Positions 53,055-62,576 of a stretch of DNA of 64,000 nucleotides are shown here, piece by piece. Made by a program: the position numbers and the translations under genes. Where the stretch lies: positions 186,001 through 250,000 of the forward strand of contig NZ_FNKL01000003.1 in assembly GCF_900100115.1 (NCBI RefSeq), given 5' to 3'. The DNA is from Chryseobacterium soldanellicola (GTDB lineage Bacteria > Bacteroidota > Bacteroidia > Flavobacteriales > Weeksellaceae). The notes under the pieces are model-generated. The model had not been told where the DNA came from, made no database searches, and worked only from the letters and a program-made list of their open reading frames with translations. Within the stretch, counting starts at the first letter, position 1; the number at the start of each line of letters is the position of its first letter.

Positions 53055-54176
53055 ATGTCTACAATAAAACCGGATTGGAACGAAATTTATTCAGGTTTAT
53101 CCCCAAGGCTCTTGGGGATTTGCCGCAGATATATACAGGATATTCACACCGCTGAAGATATCGTACAAGACAGTTTTATTGTAGCCATACAAAAAAATCA
53201 TCAGCTGAATGATGAAAAGGCTTTATTCGCCTGGCTTAAAAAAATTGTTGTAAATAACGCCTTAATGTATTTGCGAAAACACAGTAAAGAAGTTTTTTTA
53301 AATACCGAAACATCAGAAATTCCAGATACCCTTTCCGAGATGAATCACCCTTCTTTAGACGAAAAACATATTTTTATATATGATTTTACAAGAGATCAGC
53401 TTCTGTCTTCGATAGACAGTCTGCCGGAACATCACAAATCTGTTTTCAATTTATTTTTTATTGAAAATCATTCTCACGCCGAAATTTCCGGGATGTTGGG
53501 AATCACTGTCAATACCTCGAAATCTCATTTGATGAGGGCAAAAAAATCTGTTCAGAACTTTTTAATTGATAATTTCATTAATCAGGATACGCCGAAAAAT
53601 AAAAAGAAGCTGGCACAATTATTTGTTATTTTCGGATTGGGAGGCTTGCTTTGGGCACAGACTTTTAACAGCAAATTTTCAGACTTCAGCATTTCTCCTT
53701 TAAGAAAACTTGAAATTCCTGAGAACATTACAATTAATCAATCAGTATTTTCAAATTATACAAACCAAAACTTAAAAAAGAAAATAATTATTGGTTCTGT
53801 AGTTCTCATCATCATAGCAATTTCGATTTTTGCATTCAATCCAAAAACTTTATTTTTTATGATGAATAATGATCATGCAAAAATTAATTCTGATATAATT
53901 AATAAAAAAGAAAATCCGCCATTATTAGAAACTCCAACAAAAAATAACGAAACTAAATTTGAAAATATTTCCATCAGTGAAAATGTAAATTCTACCAATT
54001 CAAAAAAAAGTATTTCTGAAAATAATTTAGTTCAAGAAGATAAAAAAGAAGTTCTGAAAGAAAATAATCAATCAAAAAAAATTATTCTTAAAGACTCAGC
54101 AAAAGAAGAAGCCAATCAAAAAGTAATTATTGTTAAAAAAATTATTCAAAGAGATACAATATTTGTAGAAAGATAA
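53055..54176 (+). CDS. ECF-type sigma factor with membrane-anchored C-terminal extension
   Basis: From the ATG at 53055, 373 residues. Region 2 (IYSGLSPRLLGICRRYIQDIHTAEDIVQDSF) and region 4 (LPEHHKSVFNLFFIENHSHAEISGMLGITVNTSKSHLMRAKK) are of the extracytoplasmic-function type. Then come a hydrophobic segment (LAQLFVIFGLGGLLWA), a membrane helix (KKIIIGSVVLIIIAISIFAF), and an Asn/Lys/Glu-rich tail ending KKIIQRDTIFVER. Standard ECF factors are about 180 residues and soluble. A tail like this may tether the factor or act as a built-in anti-sigma. Confidence 0.85.
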   Translation: MSTIKPDWNEIYSGLSPRLLGICRRYIQDIHTAEDIVQDSFIVAIQKNHQLNDEKALFAWLKKIVVNNALMYLRKHSKEVFLNTETSEIPDTLSEMNHPSLDEKHIFIYDFTRDQLLSSIDSLPEHHKSVFNLFFIENHSHAEISGMLGITVNTSKSHLMRAKKSVQNFLIDNFINQDTPKNKKKLAQLFVIFGLGGLLWAQTFNSKFSDFSISPLRKLEIPENITINQSVFSNYTNQNLKKKIIIGSVVLIIIAISIFAFNPKTLFFMMNNDHAKINSDIINKKENPPLLETPTKNNETKFENISISENVNSTNSKKSISENNLVQEDKKEVLKENNQSKKIILKDSAKEEANQKVIIVKKIIQRDTIFVER

Positions 54177-54186
54177 ATTATTAACC

Positions 54187-55080
54187 ATGCTTTTAAAAAA
54201 GATAATTTTCCTTTTATTCATAATTATTGCTAATTTTTTACTAGCACAAAAGAAAAAAAAGATCGACACGGTTTACGTTTACGAAAAAGTTATCGTTTAC
54301 GACACGGTTTATGTAACAAAACCTATAAGATTAAAACAAAATGGTTTATTATTTTCAGAATTAAAAGTTGAGCAACCAAAATTCATACGAAATGTTTATA
54401 AAAAAGAAATTGAAAAGCAAACAGCAATCAATAAAGCTATAAGAAAAAAAATAAGAACTTTCGAATACGGAATCGAAGCCGGAATTGGCTTAAAAAACAG
54501 CAGCTGGGGTAAAGAGATTTCAAATAATAAGCAACAATTTGGGGAAAATATCGGGATTTGGACTTCAAAAAGACTTACCGCCGTTCCTCTAACATTCATG
54601 TTTTCTGCTGATATTTATTATTGGAACTCTAGTTTCGACTTGGATGCCAATAAGGAAGAAACTTATCTCGACGGCTTTTACTTCACTGAAGATCATCAAC
54701 CATTACTGTTCCAAAAGTTTAATAATAAACATTTTGAATACGCCATTCAGTTAAAATTATTCTATGAATGGAAAAATATTCGTCCATATGTAGGCGTTTT
54801 GGTTAACAGAAATATTTATAAAATGCAATTCCTGGTTCCCAAAAATAATGTTCTGGATAAACTCGATGATTTCAAAACCACTCAAAACAATTTAGGATTT
54901 TCTTTTGGTCTTCAATATCGCATTTTCAAAAGGTTTCTAGTGTCTGTCGACTATCAGCAGTACGAAATGAAAAATGTATCCTTAAAAAACAGCTCATTTG
55001 ATTTTGACATCTTTAAGACTAATAATACCTTTGCAGAAAGAAAAATCAATCTTGGGATAGCCTATACGATCTCAAAATGA
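54187..55080 (+). CDS. outer-membrane beta-barrel-like protein
   Basis: The 297-residue protein has a signal peptide (MLLKKIIFLLFIIIANFLLA), then a repeated DTVYVYEKVIVYDTVYV segment seen in many Bacteroidota envelope proteins, and a barrel-like body with alternating aromatic residues ending RKINLGIAYTISK. It starts 10 bp after the sigma gene; the 'DTxFV' motif at the sigma tail is similar to its own DTVYV, which may be chance. No substrate is known. Confidence 0.7.
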   Translation: MLLKKIIFLLFIIIANFLLAQKKKKIDTVYVYEKVIVYDTVYVTKPIRLKQNGLLFSELKVEQPKFIRNVYKKEIEKQTAINKAIRKKIRTFEYGIEAGIGLKNSSWGKEISNNKQQFGENIGIWTSKRLTAVPLTFMFSADIYYWNSSFDLDANKEETYLDGFYFTEDHQPLLFQKFNNKHFEYAIQLKLFYEWKNIRPYVGVLVNRNIYKMQFLVPKNNVLDKLDDFKTTQNNLGFSFGLQYRIFKRFLVSVDYQQYEMKNVSLKNSSFDFDIFKTNNTFAERKINLGIAYTISK

Positions 55081-55101
55081 TATTTCTTAAAATGCTTACC
55101 T

Positions 55102-56070
55102 ATGATCTATTTCAAATTTCCTTTTGACGAAAAGCTGTATTCAACGGATGAAAATCCAAATATCAATTCTGTGAATTTTTATTCATTTGATGGTTTAAAG
55201 CAAATAAATTTCAAAGGAAATATTATTGAAATAAATCCCAAAAACTTTGAACAACAGCTTATTACAAGCGATTCTTTACCAGAAGATAACAATCATTTTA
55301 TTGCGGAAACTAAAGAAGAGTATTTAAAAAATTTAGATCAGGTCATTGAAGTGATTAAAAAGAATAATCTTCCTAAATTAGTCTATTCTCGTAGAAAAAT
55401 TTTCACAGATTTCAACACCATTGATTTAACAGAAAGCTTTAAAAATCTCTGTAATACTTATCCAAATGCTTTCCGGTATATCTTTATTGATGGAGAAAAC
55501 TCGTGGATGGGTGCTTTCTCGGAGGTTTTAGGAAAATTCAATACAACGACTCATGAATTTGAAACGATGAGCCTTGCGGGCACTCTTCCAGTCTTAGAAG
55601 AATGGTCTGAGAAAGAGATTGAAGAACAAAAACCCGTTTCTACCTACATTCAGAATATTCTAGAAAATTATTCAGATGCTATTGAAAAGTCTGAAACATA
55701 CGACCATATTTCAGGGAATATTAAGCATTTGCGTACAGATTTTAAAGCGAAAATAAATCCTCAGGATTTAGATAAAATTATTAAAGAACTTCATCCTACT
55801 CCGGCTGTTTGCGGAATTCCCAAAGAATTTTGTAAAGAAAAAATTGAAGAATTTGAAAAATTCCCCCGTGAATTGTATGCCGGATATAGTAAGGTGGAAA
55901 CTGAGAATTTTGTGCAATATTTTGTAAATCTTAGATGCGCGAGATTGTATAAAGATTCGGTTCATTTATTTGTCGGCGGTGGCATCACAGCACAAAGCAA
56001 TCCCGAAAAAGAGTGGCGTGAAACCGAATTGAAGTCTGAAGCGGTTTTAAAGAATTTGGTTATTGCTTAA
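55102..56070 (+). CDS. isochorismate synthase / chorismate-binding protein
   Basis: The 322-residue protein is a chorismate-binding domain (YRYIFIDGENSWMGAFSEVLG, SLAGTLPVLEEWSEKEIEEQK, HPTPAVCGIPKEFC, the ELYAGYSKVE strand and GGGITAQSNPEKEWRETELKSEAVL with the Mg-binding Glu residues). It is shorter than MenF/EntC (about 400), lacking much of the N-terminus, as usual in flavobacteria. It starts menaquinone synthesis. It is 21 bp after the barrel-like gene. Confidence 0.88.
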   Translation: MIYFKFPFDEKLYSTDENPNINSVNFYSFDGLKQINFKGNIIEINPKNFEQQLITSDSLPEDNNHFIAETKEEYLKNLDQVIEVIKKNNLPKLVYSRRKIFTDFNTIDLTESFKNLCNTYPNAFRYIFIDGENSWMGAFSEVLGKFNTTTHEFETMSLAGTLPVLEEWSEKEIEEQKPVSTYIQNILENYSDAIEKSETYDHISGNIKHLRTDFKAKINPQDLDKIIKELHPTPAVCGIPKEFCKEKIEEFEKFPRELYAGYSKVETENFVQYFVNLRCARLYKDSVHLFVGGGITAQSNPEKEWRETELKSEAVLKNLVIA

Positions 56071-56085
56071 TTAACTTTACGTTTA

Positions 56086-56184
56086 GAGATGCTTCGACAA
56101 GCTCAGCATGACATTTCTAATACCAACTACTCAATTCAGACAGCATGTTTTAGCGGTGTCATGCTGAGCTTGTCGAAGCATCTC
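56086..56184. repeat. 28 bp perfect inverted repeat (dispersed element)
   Basis: Arms 56086-56113 and 56157-56184 are exact reverse complements, spacer 43 bp. The arm (GATGCTTCGACAAGCTCAG inside) is a dispersed palindromic sequence found in many bacterial genomes. It lies between convergent genes. Confidence 0.8.
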
Positions 56185-56199
56185 ATATTTCAAAAAAAT

Positions 56200-56222
56200 A
56201 ACCCTTCCAAATTGAAAGGGTT
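56200..56222. terminator. bidirectional terminator at the small membrane gene
   Basis: AACCCTT (56200-56206) with AAGGGTT (56216-56222), A-run to the left and T-rich to the right. Confidence 0.65.
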
Positions 56223-56248
56223 TATAATGTATATCAAAAAAATATTTC

Positions 56249-56443
56249 TTATTTCTTAAGTCCGATTTTACTCCAAGTATTCATTACAAACACGATAATC
56301 AGACCGATAACCGCAGAAGCGATCGAGAATACAAATTTCAGATTATCTTCAGATAAAACATCTGTCTGCCAGTCGATAGCGTAAAGATTGATGGCAATAA
56401 AAACGATAAACAGTATTAAAAATACTTTATAAAACTTCTGCAT
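56249..56443 (-). CDS. hypothetical small membrane protein
   Basis: 64 residues with two membrane helices (KVFLILFIVFIAINLYAI; LKFVFSIASAVIGLIIVFVM), no recognised family. It is 5 bp downstream of the MarC gene and probably co-transcribed. Confidence 0.7.
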   Translation of the reverse strand: MQKFYKVFLILFIVFIAINLYAIDWQTDVLSEDNLKFVFSIASAVIGLIIVFVMNTWSKIGLKK

Positions 56444-56448
56444 AATTC

Positions 56449-57051
56449 TTAAAAATTAATATAAGTCTGCACCAATTGTGCAAAGTTTGCGGTGAATAAT
56501 TTAATTGAGATCGCCAACAGGATAATTCCGAAAACCTTCTGTAGGATAGCCAATGTAGCCTCTCCCATTTTCTTTTCTAACCATGTTGATGATTTCAGCA
56601 CCAAATATACGAAAATTGTATTGAGAATAATTCCAAAAATAATATTAATATCATGAAATTCAGCTTTAAGAGATAAAGTCGTTGTCAGCGTTCCGGCCCC
56701 TGCAACCAGCGGAAAAGCAATGGGAACAATGGATGCAGACTTTGCCTCTGAGGTTTTATTAATTTCAATCCCTAAAATCATTTCCAAGGCAATGATAAAA
56801 ATCACAAATGCACCTGCAATTGCGAAAGAATTTACATCTACTCCGATAAATTTTAGAATTTTATCACCCACAAAAAGGAAAACAAGCATAATTGCTCCGG
56901 CCGTAAGTGATGCCCTTTCTGCTTCAATCTTTCCGAATTTCTGCTGTAAACTTACCACAACAGGAACTGAGCCGATAATATCAATCACCGCAAAAAGAAC
57001 CATAAAGCAGGTTATAATTTCCTTAAAAGAAAAATGATCAAAAATTTCCAT
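56449..57051 (-). CDS. MarC family inner-membrane protein
   Basis: The 200-residue protein has six hydrophobic segments with MarC features (FMVLFAVIDIIGSVPVVVSL; FLFVGDKILKFIGVDVNSFAIAGAFVIFIIALEMILG; PLVAGAGTLTTTLSL). Despite its name the family has no confirmed antibiotic role, and transport of amino acids or other solutes has been proposed. A TATTTTTG box (minus strand, 57074-57081) lies 22 bases before the start. Confidence 0.9.
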   Translation of the reverse strand: MEIFDHFSFKEIITCFMVLFAVIDIIGSVPVVVSLQQKFGKIEAERASLTAGAIMLVFLFVGDKILKFIGVDVNSFAIAGAFVIFIIALEMILGIEINKTSEAKSASIVPIAFPLVAGAGTLTTTLSLKAEFHDINIIFGIILNTIFVYLVLKSSTWLEKKMGEATLAILQKVFGIILLAISIKLFTANFAQLVQTYINF

Positions 57052-57095
57052 CGTTTTGTAATTAAAAATTTCGCAAAAATATGAAAAATTATTGA

Positions 57096-58838
57096 TTATT
57101 TGCTAATTTGAGAATACAAATTAACAATAGCCTTTAAAAGTTCATCTATCCCGTCGGCAGATTTTACGGGAGCATACTTTTCAATTTGGATCTTTTGTGA
57201 AAGATTTCTGTATTCCTCGGCAATTGCAGCACCTTTATAACTCTCTAAAAAGTTTCTGAAATCTTCCGCAGAGCTTTGGAAATATTGATTTCTCACCTCA
57301 GAATCCAACTCGTCAACAGTTTGAAAAAATTTCTGATAATCTCCATTATCTTTAAGATTTTCCAAATAACCGAAATAATCAGAAACATCGGTTTTTAATC
57401 TTTCTCGTATTTCTTTTTCAGTTTCCGCAACAGAACCCAAAGGTTTTGATGGTACGGTTTCTCTAATTAAAGTACGTTTTTTTTGCCAAGTCTTGAATAA
57501 AAGATAAACTATAAATAATCCTATTAAAATAGCAATATTGGTTAAAAGTATATTCCAGTGGAACTTACTTTTTTCTTTTACTTTAAATGAAGTTGTTTTT
57601 AAAACCGGAGTATTTACCGTTTCTAGTAAATTATTCGTGTATTCATTTACTTTTTCAACCGTCGTACGGGATTCCAAAATCTGATCGTGGGAAAAAGCAT
57701 TTAGAGCCAACGTCTGCTGTCCCAGATCCACATATTCTTTATTAGCCGGATTAAAAAAGGCAAACTGGTCTGTTTTTATAGCGATCTCTCCAGCTTTTTT
57801 TGGAATAATTACATAATTTGCCAAAATCTCTCCTTTCATTCCGGTTGTTCCTGCGGCAACATTCGAGGTGATTTTCGGAGCAAAAATTTCGTAATCGGGA
57901 GAAGCTGCAATTTTCGGCAACTCCATGTCTGAGATGTTTCCTTCGCCCGTTACCCTTACCACAACATTAATTGGTTTTTTAACCTCAACTTTCTCTTTTG
58001 AAGCATTTAAAATACTTACATTAAAATTTCCGACCGCATTTTTAAAGCATTCAGGAGAGCCTTCCGGAAGCTTTTTAACATTAAGCTTTACCTTATTGGA
58101 AACAATATGATTATTTTTGCTGAAAGTATTCACAGAAGCCGAGACACCCGGAACTTCAACATAACCTGCCTCATTCGGAAATACCATGAATACGGCCAAA
58201 ATCTGTGACGCCATATTTCCGTACCCTGAAGGATCGATCTCTGATTTCACAAAGCTCACGGGATGCACATCGATGTTCTCCTGCTCGGGAAGGTTAATAT
58301 TTTTTACCTTTCTAAGGTTATCCATGTTTTTAGAATAGACCTTTAAAACAGCAAAAGTCGCCTGATCCTGATAGACATCTTTGTCCTCAATTTCCATGTT
58401 CAGATAAACATCTTTGGATACATTGCTCGCAACCGCTTTTTTCTCAATATCTTTTATAAAAACGTCGAACGGTTCTGTTTTGTAGATTCTGTTATTAATG
58501 GTAACAAGTACAGATCCTATTTTTACTTTTCCTTTTTGCTTGGGTTCTAAAGCTAATCTTGTTACTGTTTGTGTAACGACCGTATTGGTTTCAGGATCCA
58601 TGAATCCGTTATTGACAGAGCCACTGCCTATTATATTAAATTTAGACAGATCCGGAAGGCGTAAAGGCGTTTGCTGATTATATTCGCTCCCGTTCATTTC
58701 CAGAACGATCGTAAGGTTGATCACTTCTTTACCGTTGTAATCGGTTTTATCCGGCGTTACTGAAAAGTTGATCTGTCCGTAAGAAATTACGGACGTGAAA
58801 ATGAATAATATGTAGATCAGTCTATTCTGCATCACCAA
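57096..58838 (-). CDS. batD: BatD family protein
   Basis: The 580-residue protein has a signal peptide (MVMQNRLIYILFIFTSVISYG), BatD-type beta-sandwich repeats (INFSVTPDKTDYNGKEVINLTIVLE; VTGEGNISDMELP), a membrane helix near 425-445 (WNILLTNIAILIGLFIVYLLF), and a cytoplasmic helical tail. BatD belongs to the MoxR/VWA complex linked to aerotolerance and envelope stress in Bacteroidota. It overlaps batC by 7 bp. Confidence 0.88.
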   Translation of the reverse strand: MVMQNRLIYILFIFTSVISYGQINFSVTPDKTDYNGKEVINLTIVLEMNGSEYNQQTPLRLPDLSKFNIIGSGSVNNGFMDPETNTVVTQTVTRLALEPKQKGKVKIGSVLVTINNRIYKTEPFDVFIKDIEKKAVASNVSKDVYLNMEIEDKDVYQDQATFAVLKVYSKNMDNLRKVKNINLPEQENIDVHPVSFVKSEIDPSGYGNMASQILAVFMVFPNEAGYVEVPGVSASVNTFSKNNHIVSNKVKLNVKKLPEGSPECFKNAVGNFNVSILNASKEKVEVKKPINVVVRVTGEGNISDMELPKIAASPDYEIFAPKITSNVAAGTTGMKGEILANYVIIPKKAGEIAIKTDQFAFFNPANKEYVDLGQQTLALNAFSHDQILESRTTVEKVNEYTNNLLETVNTPVLKTTSFKVKEKSKFHWNILLTNIAILIGLFIVYLLFKTWQKKRTLIRETVPSKPLGSVAETEKEIRERLKTDVSDYFGYLENLKDNGDYQKFFQTVDELDSEVRNQYFQSSAEDFRNFLESYKGAAIAEEYRNLSQKIQIEKYAPVKSADGIDELLKAIVNLYSQISK

Positions 58839-59578
58839 TCTTTCTCGTTGCTTTCGGGCATCGAATAAGAATTTTTGTTTAAAATTCTTCTGGCGGTTTC
58901 TTTTTCTTTATCGCTTACTTTATTTAATATTGCGTTTTCAAGATCTTTCGGTATTTTGCCTTCATTATTTTTCTTTGGATCAGGGTTATTTCCTTGTGGG
59001 CTTTCCCCTTGATTCTGTTGCCCTTTTCCCTGATCTTGTTTCTGATCTTTAGGATTTCCTTTTTGATCATCATTTTGTTGTTGGTCTTTACCACCGCCTC
59101 CTTTACCTGAGTTATTCTGTTGGTTTTTCTTTTGCTGGTTTTCTTTTTCCTTCAGCTTGGCAATTTCGTAATTCTTTCTTGTCGCTTCACTGCGGGGATT
59201 TTGCTTTAAGGATTGCTTATAATAATCTGCCGCTTTTTCAGGCTGATTCATTTGCATATAAGTATTTCCCAAATTATGAAGAGCAGCCGCTTTATCCGGT
59301 AACGACTGGGAAAGCTGCTGGGCTTTCTCAAATTCAGCCCTGGCTTCTTCATATTTTTTATTCTTATACAAAGCGTTTCCCAAATTATAATGCGCCGTAA
59401 AATCTTTTGCATTAGATTTTATAGCCTCCATATACTTTGAAGACGCTCCATCATAGTCTTTTCCGTTAAATTTTTGATTGCCGTCGTAGACTAAAGTCCT
59501 GTAATTTTCCTGCCCAAACAAAAAGCCTGAGAATGAAAAAGCAATTATTAACGATAAAAATATGATTTTAGTATTCAT
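58832..59578 (-). CDS. batC: BatC-like tetratricopeptide repeat protein
   Basis: 248 residues: signal peptide (MNTKIIFLSLIIAFSFSGFLFG), three TPR units (YDGASSKYMEAIKSNAKDFTAHYNLGNALY; YEEARAEFEKAQQLSQ; AALHNLGNTYMQMNQPEKAADYYKQSLKQNP), then a Gln/Asn/Lys/Gly-rich stretch (about 150-210) of low complexity. It is the TPR member of the Bat operon, thought to scaffold the VWA proteins. Its 3' end overlaps batD; a 97 bp gap separates it from batB. Confidence 0.87.
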   Translation of the reverse strand: MNTKIIFLSLIIAFSFSGFLFGQENYRTLVYDGNQKFNGKDYDGASSKYMEAIKSNAKDFTAHYNLGNALYKNKKYEEARAEFEKAQQLSQSLPDKAAALHNLGNTYMQMNQPEKAADYYKQSLKQNPRSEATRKNYEIAKLKEKENQQKKNQQNNSGKGGGGKDQQQNDDQKGNPKDQKQDQGKGQQNQGESPQGNNPDPKKNNEGKIPKDLENAILNKVSDKEKETARRILNKNSYSMPESNEKDW

Positions 59579-59675
59579 CTACTGCAAAATTATTCCTTTA
59601 TATGTTAAGAAACAGAGTCTTATTTGTTAAAGTTGGGTTAAAGTATGGATTTGAAATTTTTACGATAAAATTATA

Positions 59676-60683
59676 TTAAACATTAAAATCTCTTTTTGGA
59701 TTAAAAATATAAATGATCGCGAAGAAAAATATTGAAACAGCCAAAAAGTATTGATAATAATGATTGGCATTTTGGGATTTAACCGTCGTTACCATTGAAG
59801 ACATTTTTTTATTTAAAGCATCCAGAATTCTGTCGGGAGCTTCATTGATATTATTTCCGTCGATGTATGTTCCGCCTGTCGCCTGAGCCATTTTAGAAAG
59901 AGCTTCGGTTTGTCTTTTGGAGATTACGGTTTGCCCGTTTCTGTCAGATTTATAGCCCATCAACTGTCCAAAAACATATTCCGGAACGGGAGCACCTTCT
60001 TCAGAACCTATCCCGACAGAAGTTATCATTATTCCTTCTTTATTGGCCAGTCTTATCGCTTCATCATCATTTCCCTCATTATCTTCACCATCGCTTAGCA
60101 AAACGACTTTTCGAGAACCTTTATTAACATTTTTAAATTTTTGAACCGCAATTTCCATTGCTTTTAAAAAATCCGTCCCCTGAATCTGCATCGAGTTTGT
60201 CTCAATGGCATTAATATAGGTTTCGGCAGAATTATAATCTGTCGTTAAAGGCATAATAGAAGCGGCCTGGCCTGCAAAAATCACGATCCCGATCTTGTCG
60301 TTCCGCATTTTCTGCATGGTGTTGATCATCAGATTTTTTGCTTCCGTCAAACGGCTGGGATTAACATCTTCCGCATTCATCGAGTTGGAAACATCAAGCA
60401 TAAAAATCACATTATTTAATTTTTGTTGAGTTTCGACTTCTTCAGAACCACTCAATAAATCAATGATCGAAAAAATTAAAAATAACGTTGCTAAAAGATA
60501 TAAAACCGGAAAAAATTTCGTGAACGCTGATTTTTTTTCAAATAATTCTTCATGAAATTTACTTTCTGCAAAAATTTCTCTTTTCTTATTTTTCCATTTT
60601 AAATAACGGATCAAAAAGAAAGCGAACAGCGGCAAAAGCAACAGCAATAATAAATACCAATAATTCCCTAAATACCAATCCAT
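59676..60683 (-). CDS. batB: BatB VWA-domain protein
   Basis: 335 residues with two N-terminal membrane helices, a VWA domain and one C-terminal helix (HYYQYFLAVSIFFFAIIYIFNP). The metal site (MIDAS) DVSNSM is intact in IFMLDVSNSMNAEDVNP-type sequence, with LLSDGEDNEG later. VWA proteins of this operon are probably acted on by a MoxR ATPase. The start shares one base with the batA stop. Confidence 0.9.
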   Translation of the reverse strand: MDWYLGNYWYLLLLLLLPLFAFFLIRYLKWKNKKREIFAESKFHEELFEKKSAFTKFFPVLYLLATLFLIFSIIDLLSGSEEVETQQKLNNVIFMLDVSNSMNAEDVNPSRLTEAKNLMINTMQKMRNDKIGIVIFAGQAASIMPLTTDYNSAETYINAIETNSMQIQGTDFLKAMEIAVQKFKNVNKGSRKVVLLSDGEDNEGNDDEAIRLANKEGIMITSVGIGSEEGAPVPEYVFGQLMGYKSDRNGQTVISKRQTEALSKMAQATGGTYIDGNNINEAPDRILDALNKKMSSMVTTVKSQNANHYYQYFLAVSIFFFAIIYIFNPKRDFNV

Positions 60684-61675
60684 TAACTTAAAATTTTATA
60701 AACAACCCATCTCAACAGCGCATCTAAAAACAACATTCCTAGCGCAATCCAAAGAAAGATTTTAAAATATTCTTCATAATTGTAAAGCTTTGAAACTTTT
60801 ACATCAGATTTCTCTAATTGATTAATTTCATCATAAACTTCCTCCAAACTGCTGTTCGACGTTGCCCTGAAATATCTTCCGCCCGTCATTTGAGCAATAT
60901 CTTTTAACACCGGTTCATCAATCTTCACTTCCGCTTCTGTAAAAACCAAATCCCCAAAAATATCTGTCTGAGTCGGCATCAAAGCATAACCGTTTGTTCC
61001 GATTCCTATTGAATACACTTTAATATTGTTGTTTTTCGCCAGTTCTGCAGCAATTTGTGGCGGCATTGCATTTTCAATCGTATTCACACCGTCAGTCATT
61101 AAAATGATGATTTTGCTCTTTGCTTTGCTGTTCTTCAGGTGATTGACAGCAACGGAAAGCCCTTCTCCGATTGCAGTTCCTGGCTCAAGCTCGAGAGGAT
61201 TCAAATTTTTCAATTCATCGATAACAACCTGATGATCAGAAGTTACAGGAACTTTCGTAAAAGCTTCCCCTGAATAAGTCACCAAACCCAACCTGTCGTT
61301 TGGTCTTTTTTCGACAAATTTTATGGCAATATCTTTTAGGGCGGTCAAACGGTCCGGCGTCAGATCTTTCGCGAGCATACTCAAAGAAACATCCACGGAA
61401 AGCATAATATCAATCCCTTTCGTATCGTCCCTGTCCTGAGAAACAGTGAAAGTTCGTGGTCTCGCCATCGCAACGATCAACGCAGAAAGTATGATGTACT
61501 TTGATATTCTTAATAAGAAAAGCACAGGCAGAATTCCGTTGCTGCCATCCATATTTTTAACCGTAGGAACTTTTATTCCTTTCCTTTTTTGCTTGCTTAT
61601 ATCCCTGATTAAAAGAGGAATAAACAAAAGAAAAAGCAATAAAAACCATGGACTGTAAAACTCAAAATTAAGCAT
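60683..61675 (-). CDS. batA: BatA VWA-domain protein
   Basis: 330 residues with the same plan as BatB: N-terminal helices, VWA domain with the MIDAS DVSLSM, LMTDGVNTIENA and LVTYSGEAFTKVPV, and a C-terminal helix (IFLWIALGMLFLDALLRW). It overlaps the upstream BatD-like gene by 8 bp and batB by 1 bp, so the operon is tightly coupled. Confidence 0.9.
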   Translation of the reverse strand: MLNFEFYSPWFLLLFLLFIPLLIRDISKQKRKGIKVPTVKNMDGSNGILPVLFLLRISKYIILSALIVAMARPRTFTVSQDRDDTKGIDIMLSVDVSLSMLAKDLTPDRLTALKDIAIKFVEKRPNDRLGLVTYSGEAFTKVPVTSDHQVVIDELKNLNPLELEPGTAIGEGLSVAVNHLKNSKAKSKIIILMTDGVNTIENAMPPQIAAELAKNNNIKVYSIGIGTNGYALMPTQTDIFGDLVFTEAEVKIDEPVLKDIAQMTGGRYFRATSNSSLEEVYDEINQLEKSDVKVSKLYNYEEYFKIFLWIALGMLFLDALLRWVVYKILS

Positions 61676-62564
61676 CCTTTCTCAAGTTTTCAAATTCTAT
61701 ATCTTTTGAAGACCTCTTCACGAAATCTTTGATATCTGCAAAATCCTTTTCCATCGTCACATTATCAGGGAAAGTTTTGGCAAATTTCACCAAATCCCCT
61801 CTCAGAAATACATTTTCTACCACTTTTTCATTTTCCTGAGAAATGGTGTTATTTTTCTTCATTAAATCAATCAAATCATCCGTTAAAAGAACATCTGCCG
61901 GCAAACCGTATTGTTTTGTGATAAATTTTCTTGAAATATCAATTAATTCAACATAAAAAGCGCGATAATCACCACTTTCTATGTATTTTTTCTTTTTAAG
62001 TGAATCCAATTCCTTTAAAGTCTGATTGGTCGCCACAACTGGTGAATCTTTTGATTTTCTTCCCCATTTCACGAACATAATGATGGCAACAATCAACGCT
62101 ATAACCGCCAATGCAGCCAAAATGTAGAATTTGTAAAGTTCCCAGTAATCTTTTACTTCAAGCTTTACCTCTTTATTATTCATGATGTCATTGATCTGAT
62201 CGCCTTTTTGAGCAGTATTGATGACTTCAATTTCGTAAGGAATGGTTTTTAAAATTTTATCCCCGACTTTAAATTCCAGCTCGGGAATAGTAAATTTTCC
62301 TTCTTCAAAAACAGCAAACTCAATTCTTCTTTCATAAAGATTTTGATTTTGCCCGATGCTGTCTTTTATTTCTTCAAAATGAAAAGGCAACAGCTCATTT
62401 TTTGCTGCTGCAGAAACTTTTTGATTACTTAAATTATCAATTTTTATAACCAGCTGATCCACCTCGCCCAATGCAAGGGTTTTCTTCTCAATATTTGAAG
62501 AAAGTATCTGTGAAAAAGCATTTGCACAGACCAAGGAACATATTATAAATAGTATTTTTTTCAA
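61668..62564 (-). CDS. BatD-like membrane protein of the Bat operon
   Basis: 298 residues: signal peptide (MKKILFIICSLVCANAFS), an N-terminal beta-sandwich like BatD (ALGEVDQLVIKIDNLSN; FEEGKFTIPELEFKVGDKILKTIPYEIEVI), a membrane helix (YILAALAVIALIVAIIMFVKW, about 150-170), and a cytoplasmic helical end. In Bat operons this position holds a short protein often annotated DUF4381 or BatD-like. Its function is not known. Confidence 0.75.
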   Translation of the reverse strand: MKKILFIICSLVCANAFSQILSSNIEKKTLALGEVDQLVIKIDNLSNQKVSAAAKNELLPFHFEEIKDSIGQNQNLYERRIEFAVFEEGKFTIPELEFKVGDKILKTIPYEIEVINTAQKGDQINDIMNNKEVKLEVKDYWELYKFYILAALAVIALIVAIIMFVKWGRKSKDSPVVATNQTLKELDSLKKKKYIESGDYRAFYVELIDISRKFITKQYGLPADVLLTDDLIDLMKKNNTISQENEKVVENVFLRGDLVKFAKTFPDNVTMEKDFADIKDFVKRSSKDIEFENLRKDA

Positions 62565-62576
62565 TTTTAAATAATA

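Noticed and set aside
56086..56184. Insertion sequence ends
   Set aside because: The spacer is 43 bp and encodes nothing; there is no transposase and no target duplication.
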